Positions 6,146 to 14,623 of a DNA stretch of 16,377 bases are shown one piece after another; the first letter of the stretch is position 1; each line of letters begins with the position of its first letter. The notes beneath the pieces were generated by a model. It was not told the origin of the DNA. It worked only from the letters and a program-made list of their open reading frames with translations, and did no database searches. Origin of the DNA: CAWHQZ01 sp963831645 (lineage in GTDB: Bacteria > Pseudomonadota > Alphaproteobacteria > Rhizobiales > Aestuariivirgaceae); contig CAWHQZ010000033.1 in NCBI GenBank assembly GCA_963831645.1, positions 1 to 16,377 on the forward strand, read 5' to 3'. Made by a program: the position numbers and the translations under genes.

Positions 6146-7432
6146 CTAGGGAGATGATTCAGGCAGAGCCTGCCCCTGTTGCCGAAGCTGCGTCAGCACT
6201 TGTGCCAGTTGCTCGGGATAGTCCGGCATGAACGTCCAGTAACGGGCGCCGGTGGGCGACTCGCCCAGAGCCAGCCCGCGTTTGTCCGGGGACAGGTGAT
6301 AGAGAAGCGTGATCAGCACGTCGCTGCTGACCCACGGATCATCGTACCAGAATGTATGCGACGAGTTTGACAGGCCGGGAATGTTCTCCGGTCGCACCCG
6401 CAACACGTCGAGGCCGTACTTCCTCGTGGCATCCAGTATCCAGCGCGTCGCATCGGGGGTGAGTTCCCTCATATCCGGCCGCCCGGCGCGCGATGCGCGA
6501 TTGATCACCTGTGAAAGCCTGAGCGCGCTGTCACCCAGGTTTACGGCGACCGTCACCCGCTGCGCCTCATCGGCATAGTCGCGCATATCATCCACGAAGC
6601 CGCGGAAATCGGCATCGGGCGCGGCGTGATAGATCTCGCCGAGCCGGGGCGCAACGGCGCCAGGCTGCTTCGCGTCGCGACCGACCATGGCCAACCCGTC
6701 GCTGCCCACAGTGGCGCCGGCGCTATAGGTGAACACATCGATCTTCGTCGCATCGGTGTTTTTTGCCAGCAATTCGATCAGTTCCGCCAGATGCGGCGCC
6801 GCGCCGAAAGCGGTGACCATGTCCCTGGAATAGCGCAGGAAATTCTCGGCAGTTGGCCAGACGAACAGCACGACGATGGAATTCCGCCCGGTGAAGTGAT
6901 GCAGCTGCGCAGCCTGACCGGCAGCCCGCTCGACGGTCGTGTTGGCGCCGTGGACATAAACGATAATGTCCTTGTCGCGGCTTCGTTCGAGCGCCTCATT
7001 GATCTGCGCGAACCATGCTTTTGCTTGCGGCGTCAATGGCTCTGCGCTCTCTATCGTCGCGAGTTCCTTCAGGGTTTCGAGGTTGAGAAAGGGCCGCGGA
7101 TCGTCGCTGGCGCGGGTGGACCAGGCGTATATCTTGTCCCACGTAGTGCCCTCCTCGCCGATCCTGATCGTCGCCACACCCGTATGAAGGTCACGACCCG
7201 GAATCACCGCGTAAAGCCGGTTGTCGCGCGAACCGATCGGCAAGCGGTTCGTCGCGTAGAAGAGCGCAATCCGGGGATCGGGCGTCGACGACGGGTTGAC
7301 CGCAAAAGCATTGATCTCTTCGTCGAGGAATTTCGCAGGCGCCGGCATCAGCCGCATCGGCGGCTGGTAGAACGACAGCGCGATGACAGCGCCGGCAACA
7401 ATTACGCCAACAATGAGGAGATAACGAAGCAT
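6146..7432 (-). CDS. Membrane-anchored alpha/beta hydrolase, DUF900 family
   Basis: A 428-residue protein starting with an uncleaved signal anchor (about 2-21, LRYLLIVGVIVAGAVIALSF), so the enzyme domain is probably periplasmic. The domain carries the DUF900 opening LFYATNR (57-63), a strand followed by HG (161-162) that usually forms part of the oxyanion hole, the nucleophile elbow TYSAG with S237, an acidic candidate in APDAD (271-275) and a C-terminal H359 (SSHTFWY). The elbow has Thr instead of the first Gly of G-x-S-x-G. The substrate is unknown; lipid or ester hydrolysis is the usual guess for this fold. Its ATG is only eight bases after the stop of the lipase gene, so the two form an operon. 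Confidence 0.85.
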   Translation of the reverse strand: MLRYLLIVGVIVAGAVIALSFYQPPMRLMPAPAKFLDEEINAFAVNPSSTPDPRIALFYATNRLPIGSRDNRLYAVIPGRDLHTGVATIRIGEEGTTWDKIYAWSTRASDDPRPFLNLETLKELATIESAEPLTPQAKAWFAQINEALERSRDKDIIVYVHGANTTVERAAGQAAQLHHFTGRNSIVVLFVWPTAENFLRYSRDMVTAFGAAPHLAELIELLAKNTDATKIDVFTYSAGATVGSDGLAMVGRDAKQPGAVAPRLGEIYHAAPDADFRGFVDDMRDYADEAQRVTVAVNLGDSALRLSQVINRASRAGRPDMRELTPDATRWILDATRKYGLDVLRVRPENIPGLSNSSHTFWYDDPWVSSDVLITLLYHLSPDKRGLALGESPTGARYWTFMPDYPEQLAQVLTQLRQQGQALPESSP

Positions 7433-7440
7433 TGTCTCTC

Positions 7441-8169
7441 TCAGTTCCCGAAAACGCGCCGGAGGAGATCTCGAAGCGTCAGCTCATGATCGAAACGCCC
7501 GTGGCGAAGGAAATTCAGTGCCTGCGCGATGACCAGCGGATTGTTCATCATGAGAGTATGGGTCGTCGGCAGGACAATATGATCGTCCATGCCTTCGAGT
7601 TTTGTGCTTTTCACCGAAACCTTGCCGTCGTTCGGCCCATTGAACATGCCCAACAGGATCGGATTGGTCGACCGGTCGCCGGCTATGATGCCGAGGTCGA
7701 AGTCCGCCGCGCCCAGACGGTTGGGAAGACTGTCCGGCCCAGTGCCCAGCTGCAGGCCGGCAGGGCCGTTGAAGAACTCGAAGATCTTCATATCGCCGAA
7801 CGCGTCCACCAACTCTGAGCCCTTATTGGGCGGCCCGAGCATGACCACGCGACCGAGACGCGCGGGCCGGTTTTGCCTGAGCCAGGCCCGCACCAGAATG
7901 CCGCCCATGGAATGGGTGACGAAGTGGACTTGGCCGCCCCTGCCGCACATCGCCACCGACGCATCGACATAGGCGATCAGCTGCTCGATCGGAGCATCGG
8001 TCGAGGGATAGGTTTCATTGACGACCTGGAAGTCGACGGCTTTCAACGTCTCTTCCATCAGAACGAACGACGATTCCGTCCGCGACAGCCCGTGCAAAAG
8101 GACAACGCAGTCCTGCGCGAAGGCCGCCGGCGAGAGCAGAGAAAACAGAAGTACCAGGAAGCAACGCAT
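7441..8169 (-). CDS. Secreted lipase-like alpha/beta hydrolase
   Basis: A 242-residue protein with a Sec signal peptide (MRCFLVLLFSLLSPAAFA, likely cut before Q19), predicted to act in the periplasm or outside. The mature part opens directly with a beta strand and HG (CVVLLHGLSR, 21-30), then has the nucleophile elbow THSMGG (S87), an Asp candidate D181 (GPNDGKVSV) and a His candidate H204 (PTTHT). This arrangement matches small lipase/PGAP1-like acyl hydrolases with a minimal lid. Two cysteines (21 and 75) in the mature part could form a disulfide. It is the first gene of the operon with the DUF900 hydrolase; both may act on envelope lipids. No strong ribosome site is seen before the ATG. 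Confidence 0.85.
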   Translation of the reverse strand: MRCFLVLLFSLLSPAAFAQDCVVLLHGLSRTESSFVLMEETLKAVDFQVVNETYPSTDAPIEQLIAYVDASVAMCGRGGQVHFVTHSMGGILVRAWLRQNRPARLGRVVMLGPPNKGSELVDAFGDMKIFEFFNGPAGLQLGTGPDSLPNRLGAADFDLGIIAGDRSTNPILLGMFNGPNDGKVSVKSTKLEGMDDHIVLPTTHTLMMNNPLVIAQALNFLRHGRFDHELTLRDLLRRVFGN

Positions 8170-8321
8170 CAGCGAAGCTAGTCTGGAAGCGTTGGCAGTC
8201 TCAAGGGTTCACTTCGAAACTTGGCACGGCGCATCGCGAGATGGTTCTTGCAGCTGCACTCGTACTTGACGCTTCCGCTTCTAATCCAGACAAGTAGTGC
8301 TGGTTTCTTCCAGGAGGCGAG
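8170..8321. promoter_or_regulatory. Divergent promoter region between the lipase operon and glutaminase
   Basis: These 152 bases separate two divergently read genes, so both promoters should lie here. TTGACG at 8266-8271 is a good -35 hexamer for the glutaminase direction, but the -10 is poor (GACAAG at 17 bases). A 10-bp perfect palindrome TGCAGCTGCA occupies 8249-8258, just upstream of that -35, where a regulator could sit. A strong AGGAGG ribosome site lies four bases before the glutaminase ATG. Confidence 0.35.
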
Positions 8322-9311
8322 ATGGTGGATCCCGAAGGCCAAGACGCATTCGTATCAACCGGGCTGTTGCCGGCGCCGGAAGCGGTGATGGCCCTGGTGT
8401 CCGAGGCACACCGGCGCTTCAAATCCAATAGCGAAGGGAAGAGCTCGGACGTCTATCCAGCGCTTGCCCAGGTGCCGAGCGACCTGTTCGGCATATGCGT
8501 GGTCGGGACGAGGGGAAATGTCTTCGCGGCCGGCGATACCGACCACGAGTTCGCGATCATGAGCGTGTCCAAGCCGTTCGTGCTGGCTCTTGTGTGCCAG
8601 GAGATGGGCCCTGAGCATACGCGCGAAAAGCTCGGCGTGAACGCCACCGGCATGCCCTTCAACTCACTCGCCGCGATCGAGCGTAGCCCCGACGGCCGGA
8701 CCAATCCGATGGTGAATTCGGGCGCGATCGCGACCACCAGCCTCGTTCCAGGCGAAACGGTCGCGGAGAAGTGGCGGTTCATTCATGACGGCCTGTGCAA
8801 GTTCGCCGGCCGCACGCTTCCGCTCAATGAGGAGGTCTACGCCTCCGCCTCGGAGACGAACTATCGCAACCAGGGTATCGCGCGCCTGCTTCAAAGCTAC
8901 GGTCGAATCTACATCGATCCCGCCCACGCGACCGATCTCTACACCCGGCAATGCTCGCTCAACGTCAGCGCCAGGGATCTCGCGGTCATGGGAGCAACGC
9001 TGGCGGACGGCGGCGTCAATCCGGTCACCAGGGAGCGCGTGATCGATCCAAGCATCTGCCACTATGCGCTCGCCGTGATGGCGACGGCGGGGCTCTACGA
9101 GACCTCGGGCGATTGGCTCTACGATATCGGTCTGCCCGGCAAGAGCTGCATCGGCGGCGGGATCGTCACGGTCTCTCCCGGAAAAGGCGGATTGGGCACG
9201 TTCGCCCCGCCGCTCGACAGCGCCGGCAACAGCGTCAAAGGCCAGCTCGTCGCCAAGTTTCTATCCCGGCATCTGGGCATGGATCTTTTTGTTTCGAAGC
9301 CGGACGTCTGA
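8322..9311 (+). CDS. glsA: Glutaminase (serine-dependent beta-lactamase fold)
   Basis: Hydrolyses L-glutamine to L-glutamate and ammonia in the cytoplasm. The 329-residue protein matches the bacterial glutaminase family throughout. It has the Ser-x-x-Lys motif at S81-V-S-K84, NPMVNSGAIA (128-137, including the conserved Asn), SETNYRNQ (177-184), YTRQCSLN (207-214) and a GKSCIGGGIV loop near 273-282, where most relatives have GKSGVGGGI. The C-terminus lacks the STAS or ankyrin domains of larger forms. The start is fixed by AGGAGG. Its genes next door are SLC13 permeases rather than an amino-acid antiporter, so a link to glutamine-dependent acid resistance is not supported here. Confidence 0.95.
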   Translation: MVDPEGQDAFVSTGLLPAPEAVMALVSEAHRRFKSNSEGKSSDVYPALAQVPSDLFGICVVGTRGNVFAAGDTDHEFAIMSVSKPFVLALVCQEMGPEHTREKLGVNATGMPFNSLAAIERSPDGRTNPMVNSGAIATTSLVPGETVAEKWRFIHDGLCKFAGRTLPLNEEVYASASETNYRNQGIARLLQSYGRIYIDPAHATDLYTRQCSLNVSARDLAVMGATLADGGVNPVTRERVIDPSICHYALAVMATAGLYETSGDWLYDIGLPGKSCIGGGIVTVSPGKGGLGTFAPPLDSAGNSVKGQLVAKFLSRHLGMDLFVSKPDV

Positions 9312-9371
9312 GAGTAGTCGCGCTGTACTTCGAAACGGCCTTGCTGCGTCCGCCGCCGGATGATACCGCCC

Positions 9372-9400
9372 TTGACCCGCCTCGTATTCCGCAATTATCC
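9372..9400 (+). promoter_or_regulatory. Candidate sigma-70 promoter for the broken SLC13 gene
   Basis: TTGACC (9372-9377) is followed after 17 bases by TTATCC (9395-9400), inside the 181-base gap between glutaminase and the permease. The -35 is close to consensus but the -10 is weak, as is common in alphaproteobacteria. It would give a leader of about 85 bases before the GTG at 9493. Confidence 0.3.
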
Positions 9401-9492
9401 ATAGCGATGGTGTCGAGAGGGTGGGCGCGTTCTGCATGAAATCTCCTATTCTGGCCGGACCTGTGTAGCGCTTCACACCAGTAACATCGACA

Positions 9493-11326
9493 GTGTCTGA
9501 TCTCGCAATCGTTCTCGTTCTGCTTGCGGCCGCGATCGTGATGTTCGCGATCAACAAGCCGCGTCTGGACGCGGTCGCGTTGATCATGCTCGTGGCGCTG
9601 CCCTTCACGGGCGTGCTCACGATGGGTGAGGCGCTGGCCGGCTTCAGCGATCCGAACATCGTCCTGATCGCCGCGCTGTTCGTGCTTGGCGACGGCCTGG
9701 TGCGGACGGGCGTCGCCCAGCGGCTTGGCGACTGGCTGATCGCAAAGGCGGGAAGCAGCGAAGTCCGGCTGATCGTCCTTCTGATGATGGTCGTCTGCGG
9801 ACTTGGCGCAACGATGAGCTCGACGGCCGTCACCGCCATCTTCATTCCGGTGGCGTTGCGCATCTCGCAGAGCACCGGCATCGGTCCGGGCCGGCTGATG
9901 ATGCCGCTCAGCTTCGCCGCGCTCATCAGCGGCATGATGACGCTTGTCGCGACCGCGCCGAACCTGGTCGTCAACAGCGAGCTCGAACGTCACGGCATTG
10001 AGGGATTTCGCTTCTTCAGCTTCACGCCGTTCGGCCTGCCGATTCTCGTTCTCGGCATTCTCTACATGGTTTTGCGCGCCGCTGGCTGACCGCCGCCAAG
10101 GAAGCGAGTCGAAGACATCCCGGCGTCCGAGCCTTGCCACCTGGATCGACGAGTACAAGCTCGCGGACCGCGAGTACCGTCTTCGCGTGACGGATCGCTC
10201 ACCACTCGTCGGCAAGACCCTCGAGGAGCTGAATCTGCGCAGCGTGTCCGGCGCAAGCATCGTGGCGCTCGAACGCAACCGCAGGTTCTCCAGGGAGGTC
10301 CTGCGCCCCACCGCGAAGACGGAACTGCAGGCCGGCGACATCCTGCTGATCGACCTGTTCGCACCCGGACAGCGAGCATCGAGGCGCTGCGGCAGCAGTT
10401 CGCGCTGGAAGCGATGCCGCTGAGCGGGGCCTATTTCACCGACCGATCGCAGGAGATCGGCATGGCCGAGGTCATTGTGCCCGCGACGTCGGATCTGGTT
10501 GGACAAGACCGTGCGTCGAGGCCGAAGTTCCGCTCCCGAGTTCGGATTGACGGTGATCGGACTGCGGCGCGGCGATCGCGCGCATGAGCGCGAGCTTCTG
10601 AACGAAGAGCTCGCGGTCGGCGACACGCTGCTGCTGATCGGCCCCTGGAAGGAGATCGAAAGACTTCAGTCCGACAACAGCGATCTCGTCATCGCTCAAG
10701 CTGCCGGCCGAACTCGACGAAGTGCTCCCGGCGCCCAGCAAAGCCGTCGCAAGCGCTGGCTTGCCTCGGGCTCGTTGTCGGGCTGATGGTGAGCGGCGTC
10801 ATCCCGAACGTGCAGGCCGCATTGATCGGGTGCCTGCTGATGGGAGCGCTGGGCTGCATCGACTTTCACCAGCGCCTACCGTTCGATCGACTGGAAAACG
10901 ATCGTGCTGATCGTCGGCATGCTGCCGTTTTCAATTGCTCTGGAACGCACCGGCGGCGTCGATCTGGCGGCCGATGGCTTGCGGGCGCTGACCAGCGGCG
11001 CCGGGACCTACGTCGTGCTCGCCACGCTCTTTGCCATCACCGCGCTGCTCGGGATGTTCATTTCCAATACCGCCACTGCGGTGCTGATGGCTCCCGTCGC
11101 GCTCGCCGTCGCGAAAGAGCTGCAGGTCTCTCCTTATCCGTTGGCGATGATTGTCGCGCTCGCCGCCTCCACGGCCTTCATGACGCCGGTCTCCTCGCCG
11201 GTGAACACGCTGGTGGTCACGCCGGGGCACTATACTTTCGGGGATTTCGTGCGGGTCGGGGTGCCGTTTTCCATCGTCGTCCTGATCGTGTGCGTCGTCA
11301 TGGTGCCCTGGCTGCTGCCGCTGTGA
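9493..11326 (+). pseudogene. SLC13-family permease with two RCK_C (TrkA-C) domains, multiply frameshifted
   Basis: Members are sodium- or proton-coupled anion or dicarboxylate permeases with two membrane halves around cytoplasmic RCK_C domains. All parts are present in order: the N-terminal half (9493-10070, including NKPRLDAVALIML, STAVTAIFIPVAL and TAPNLVVNSEL), RCK_C 1 (YRLRVTDRSPLVGKTLEELN), RCK_C 2 (TVIGLRRGDR to DTLLLIGPWKE) and the C-terminal half (ISNTATAVLMAPVA, TPVSSPVNTLVVTPG). The frame changes about seven times. Bases seem missing near 10072 (a T-run), between 10095 and 10125, and near 10372; extra bases seem present near 10503, 10700, 10748 and 10866, with a possible compensating pair at 10515-10540. 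The net change (+1) agrees with the span of 1834 bases. The repaired length of about 610 residues equals the intact neighbour. Start is GTG with a weak ribosome site. As written it cannot be translated whole. Confidence 0.85.
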
Positions 11327-11354
11327 TCCCGGGGCCAGCGGCAATTGCGCAGAC

Positions 11355-13181
11355 TCAAAAGCGCCAGATCAACGGCACCATGAAGACCGCCACGACGAAG
11401 AACCAGACCAACAGCGGCAATCCGAGTTTCCAGTAGTCGCCGAAGGCATAACCGCCTGGTCCCATCACCATCAGGTTTGTCGGGGTGGCGATAGGCGTCA
11501 AGAACGAGGCAGCGGCGGCTACGGCGGTGCTCATCAGCACCGGACGAGGTGAGATGCCCATGCTCACCGCAGCCGCTACTCCGATCGGGATGACGATGAG
11601 CGCGGTCGCGGTGTTGCTGATCAGCTGCCCCATCATGGCAGTCAGGACGAACAGGCCTGCGAGCAAGGCATAGGGGCCGGCGTCGCCGACAAGATCAACC
11701 AGCCGCTCGGCCATCAGTTTCGCCGCGCCGGTCTCCACCATGGCGGTGGAAAGCGGCATCATGGCTCCCACAAGGATCACCGTTGTCCAACCGATGGCGC
11801 GGTAGGACTGCTCGACGCTCATGATCCCCGACAGGATGATCGCGCCGGCCGCCAGGAGGCCGGCCACTGCGGGCGGGACGACACCCGTGGCGAGCAGCAG
11901 AACCATGGCGACCAGAATGGCGACGGCCTGGAATGCGCCCGGCCCCATCGGAACAGCCTGGCGACGCACCAGTTCGGGTGAGTTTACGACCAGAACGTCC
12001 GGATCATTGAGGCGAACATCAAGGGCCTTCCATGTGCCTTGCAGGAGCATTGTGTCGCCGGCTTGGAGCACAATTCCGCCAGCATCCCTGCTCTCGCCAA
12101 TTTCCGCACCCGCCCGCTGTACCGCTAGAATGATCAAGTCGCCGCTATCGGTCACCATGCCCGGGAAGACGCTTTGGCCGATGAGGCCCGAGCGCGGCGG
12201 GATTACGACCTCGGCGAGGCCCGAGCTGCGGTTGAACAGGGTCTCTTCATTCTGCGCGGACCCGCTTTCCTCACGAAACGCCAGGTGCATCTCGGCAGCG
12301 AATGCTGCGGCCGGTTCGGCATCCCCGCGCAGCAATACATGATCGCCCTCAACCATGAGGGCTCTGCGCAGCGGCCTGGCGGACTCGCCCTCCTGGAGAG
12401 CAACGAGCCGCAGTTCCGGGTAGGCGTTGAGGTCGATAGCTGACGGCGCAGCGCCCACGTAGGGCGAGCTTGCGCGGACGCGCATCCGGTAGATTCCGCT
12501 GGCGAGACCATATTGTTCCGCCAGCGTTTTGGCGTGGCGGCTGAAATCGGCGGGCATCGTGGCGCCGTTGCGCTCGGGCAGGAGCTGCTTTCCGACGAGC
12601 ACAATTATCGCCATCGTGCCGGCGAGGAGTGGTACGCCCACAAGGGTGAACTCGAAGAAGCCGAACCCTCCCACACCGGCGTCGCTTCCGGCGTCCGAAA
12701 CCAGGACGTTCACTGGTGTGCCGGTCAGAGCCAGCATCGAGCCCGCATGCGCCGCGAAGACGAGCGGCATGAGGAGCTGCGAAGAGTTGCGCTTGAGCCG
12801 GACCGCGATAACGACCACCACCGGCAGCAGCGCGGCAACCGCGCCATTGAGGCTGATCATCGCGGTCAGCAATGCGACCAGGCCCATCATCAGGAGCAGC
12901 AGGCGCGTCCGGCTTTCTTCTCCCGCGCCACGGATCAGAAGTTGACCGGCCCACGCGGTGACGCCGGTGACCTCGAGCCCGGAACTGACGACGAACAGCG
13001 ACGCGATGAAGACGACGGCCGGATCACCGAGCCCGCCCAGCGCCTGGCCCAACGTCAATACGCCAGTCGCCCAAAGCGCCAATGCAGTCAGCATGGCTAC
13101 GATAACGACCGGCAGCTTGTTCGAGATGAACAGGACAACGGCGACGGCGATAATGGTGGCGGTGTAAGCTATCGGGCTCAA
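11355..13181 (-). CDS. SLC13-family permease with two RCK_C (TrkA-C) domains, intact
   Basis: A 608-residue inner-membrane permease, probably for an anion or dicarboxylate. The N-terminal membrane half is about 1-200 (DPAVVFIASLFVVSSGLE, LNGAVAALLP at 111-120, TGTPVN at 153-158), RCK_C 1 is about 228-300, RCK_C 2 about 320-395, and the C-terminal half 415-608 carries SNTATA (522-527) and TPIATPTN (562-569). The two T/P/N-type motifs are the paired re-entrant ion and substrate sites of the family. The start is TTG at 13181. An in-frame TGA lies five codons upstream (13194-13196), and GAGGAG is eight bases before the TTG, so no longer form is possible. It is convergent with its broken paralogue, with 28 bases between stops. 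Substrate unknown. Confidence 0.9.
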   Translation of the reverse strand: MSPIAYTATIIAVAVVLFISNKLPVVIVAMLTALALWATGVLTLGQALGGLGDPAVVFIASLFVVSSGLEVTGVTAWAGQLLIRGAGEESRTRLLLLMMGLVALLTAMISLNGAVAALLPVVVVIAVRLKRNSSQLLMPLVFAAHAGSMLALTGTPVNVLVSDAGSDAGVGGFGFFEFTLVGVPLLAGTMAIIVLVGKQLLPERNGATMPADFSRHAKTLAEQYGLASGIYRMRVRASSPYVGAAPSAIDLNAYPELRLVALQEGESARPLRRALMVEGDHVLLRGDAEPAAAFAAEMHLAFREESGSAQNEETLFNRSSGLAEVVIPPRSGLIGQSVFPGMVTDSGDLIILAVQRAGAEIGESRDAGGIVLQAGDTMLLQGTWKALDVRLNDPDVLVVNSPELVRRQAVPMGPGAFQAVAILVAMVLLLATGVVPPAVAGLLAAGAIILSGIMSVEQSYRAIGWTTVILVGAMMPLSTAMVETGAAKLMAERLVDLVGDAGPYALLAGLFVLTAMMGQLISNTATALIVIPIGVAAAVSMGISPRPVLMSTAVAAAASFLTPIATPTNLMVMGPGGYAFGDYWKLGLPLLVWFFVVAVFMVPLIWRF

Positions 13182-13365
13182 TCGCTCTGCTCCTCATTCG
13201 GCCATGCCAGGGCCACCAATCCTTCATGCTCGGGCGCACTGTTTGCGCCTCGGCGTACCGGGCTTGAATGCGAGCCGTGCAGGGCCAAAAGGAGTGTCGA
13301 CGGAGGCTGATTCAGGGGCTGGTCATCAAGGGGGGTCTGCCGGTTTGTAAGGGCGCGCGCCTCTG
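13182..13365. other. Intergenic region between the peptidase and SLC13 genes, with a 6-bp hairpin
   Basis: No credible gene is seen in these 184 bases. A perfect inverted repeat, GGCGCA (13233-13238) and TGCGCC (13244-13249) with loop CTGTT, is the only clear structure. It has no T-run on either strand, so it is a weak terminator candidate for the peptidase transcript or a leader hairpin of the permease gene. The gap is long enough for the permease to have its own promoter, but none stands out. Confidence 0.35.
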
Positions 13366-14578
13366 CTAATCCTCCAGCGTCGCCGCGAGAACGCCGAGAC
13401 GGCATCCCTTCTCGAACTCGGAGAGGTTCACATACTCCTTGACAGTATGGATCTCCGCCTGGCCCGAGCCGATGGTAATTGTCGGAATGCCGTGCTTGTC
13501 GAGCCAGTTGGCATCCAGCCCTCCATTGGAGAACAGGTAGGTCGGCTCGATACCCAGTATCTCGAGTGCCTTGGCGGCGCGTTTCACGACCGGGGTGTCT
13601 TCATCCAGCTTGAAGGGCGGATAAGCCGGCTTCTGGCTGAAAGCCACTTCCGCGGTGGCGCCCTCATGGTCCCTTACTGCCGCCTTGGCCTTCGCGAAGG
13701 CGTCCTTGTAACCGGCTGCAATCCTGGTGGCGAAGGCAAACTTGGGGCTGCGCGCCTCACCCTTGATGTAGGCGTAGTCGGTGACGACGTTGGTCGCGTC
13801 GCCGGCGGGCTTGCCGTCCTTGCCGCCGAAGATGCCGACGTTGCTCGTGCCGCTTCCGTCGGGCTTGACGACCTTGCCGAACCAGCCGGCGCTCCGAGCC
13901 TCCGCGAGGCCGACGGCTCCGACCAGCGTGGCCGATACGCCCTTCTCGGGCGCAACGCCGGCATGGGAGGCCCTGCCCTTGATCTCCACCTCCCAGTTTT
14001 CCTGCCCGACGGCTCCGACGATCAGTTCCGAGGCAAGTTGGCCATCGACGTTGATGCACATGACCGCGCCACCGAGCTCTGCGGGCTTCAGCTCGCGAGC
14101 GCCGTGCAGACCGCTCTCCTCGCGGACCGTGAACAGCAGGGTGATCGGCGGATGCGGGAGCTTGTGCTCGATGAGTGTCTTGGCGACGGTAACCAGAAGG
14201 GCGCGACCCCGGTTCGGGCATCACCGCCAAGCGCGGTGTGCCGTCCGAGACGATGCGGCCATTTTCGCGGCGTGGCTTGACGCCGGCGCAAAGCGGCACC
14301 GTATCGAGATGGGTGGAGAACAGCAGGCGCGGCCCGGACCGCGTGCCCGGAAGGTCGACGATGAGATTGCCGGTCTCGGTCGGCACCGGGATGCGCTTGT
14401 TGGCGTCATCGAAGCGAATGGCCGAAGCCGGCACGCCGATCTTCTTCAGCGCGTCGCTGACGGCGGCGGCGATCTTCGCTTCCTTTCCGGTTACGCCCTC
14501 GACGGAAAGGAACTGCATCAGATGCTCTTCGGCCGCCGCGACGTCGAGTGGGATAGAGGTGCTGCTCATGATATCCAT
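13366..14578 (-). pseudogene. M20-family metallopeptidase, peptidase T-like, with two frameshifts
   Basis: Two-zinc aminopeptidases of this type (tripeptide aminopeptidase PepT) release N-terminal residues from short peptides in the cytoplasm. The first part has FSTHLDTVP (the H-x-D metal site). One base seems missing near 14241 and another near 14202. The short stretch between them reads T-A-L-G-G-D-A-R-T-G-V-A, with the bridging metal Asp. After the second break the rest is open to the stop: TVREESGLHG (the Glu-Glu pair), INVDGQ (metal Asp), the lid domain from about 13990 to 13670, and SGQAEIHTVKEY (last metal His). Repaired length is 404 residues, normal for PepT. All metal ligands survive, so sequencing error or recent loss is likely. 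An alternative start is M4 (14569). It lies 45 bases after the AbgT gene on the same strand, so they form an operon. Confidence 0.85.
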
Positions 14579-14623
14579 CCAGTGGTTTGAGGGTTGCTTG
14601 GTTTCAGACAGCCGAGCTGATGG

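Noticed and set aside
9235..10626. A 463-codon open frame on the minus strand
   Set aside because: It lies opposite glutaminase and the broken SLC13 gene, with Arg/His-rich low-complexity composition typical of antisense shadows in GC-rich DNA. The opposite strand carries clear family motifs.
10475..10786. Separate small CDS inside the broken SLC13 region
   Set aside because: It encodes the second RCK_C segment of the frameshifted permease and continues the same protein as its neighbours, so it is a fragment rather than an independent gene.
13447..14280. A 277-codon plus-strand frame opposite the peptidase gene
   Set aside because: The minus strand shows all M20 metal-site motifs; this frame is their antisense shadow.
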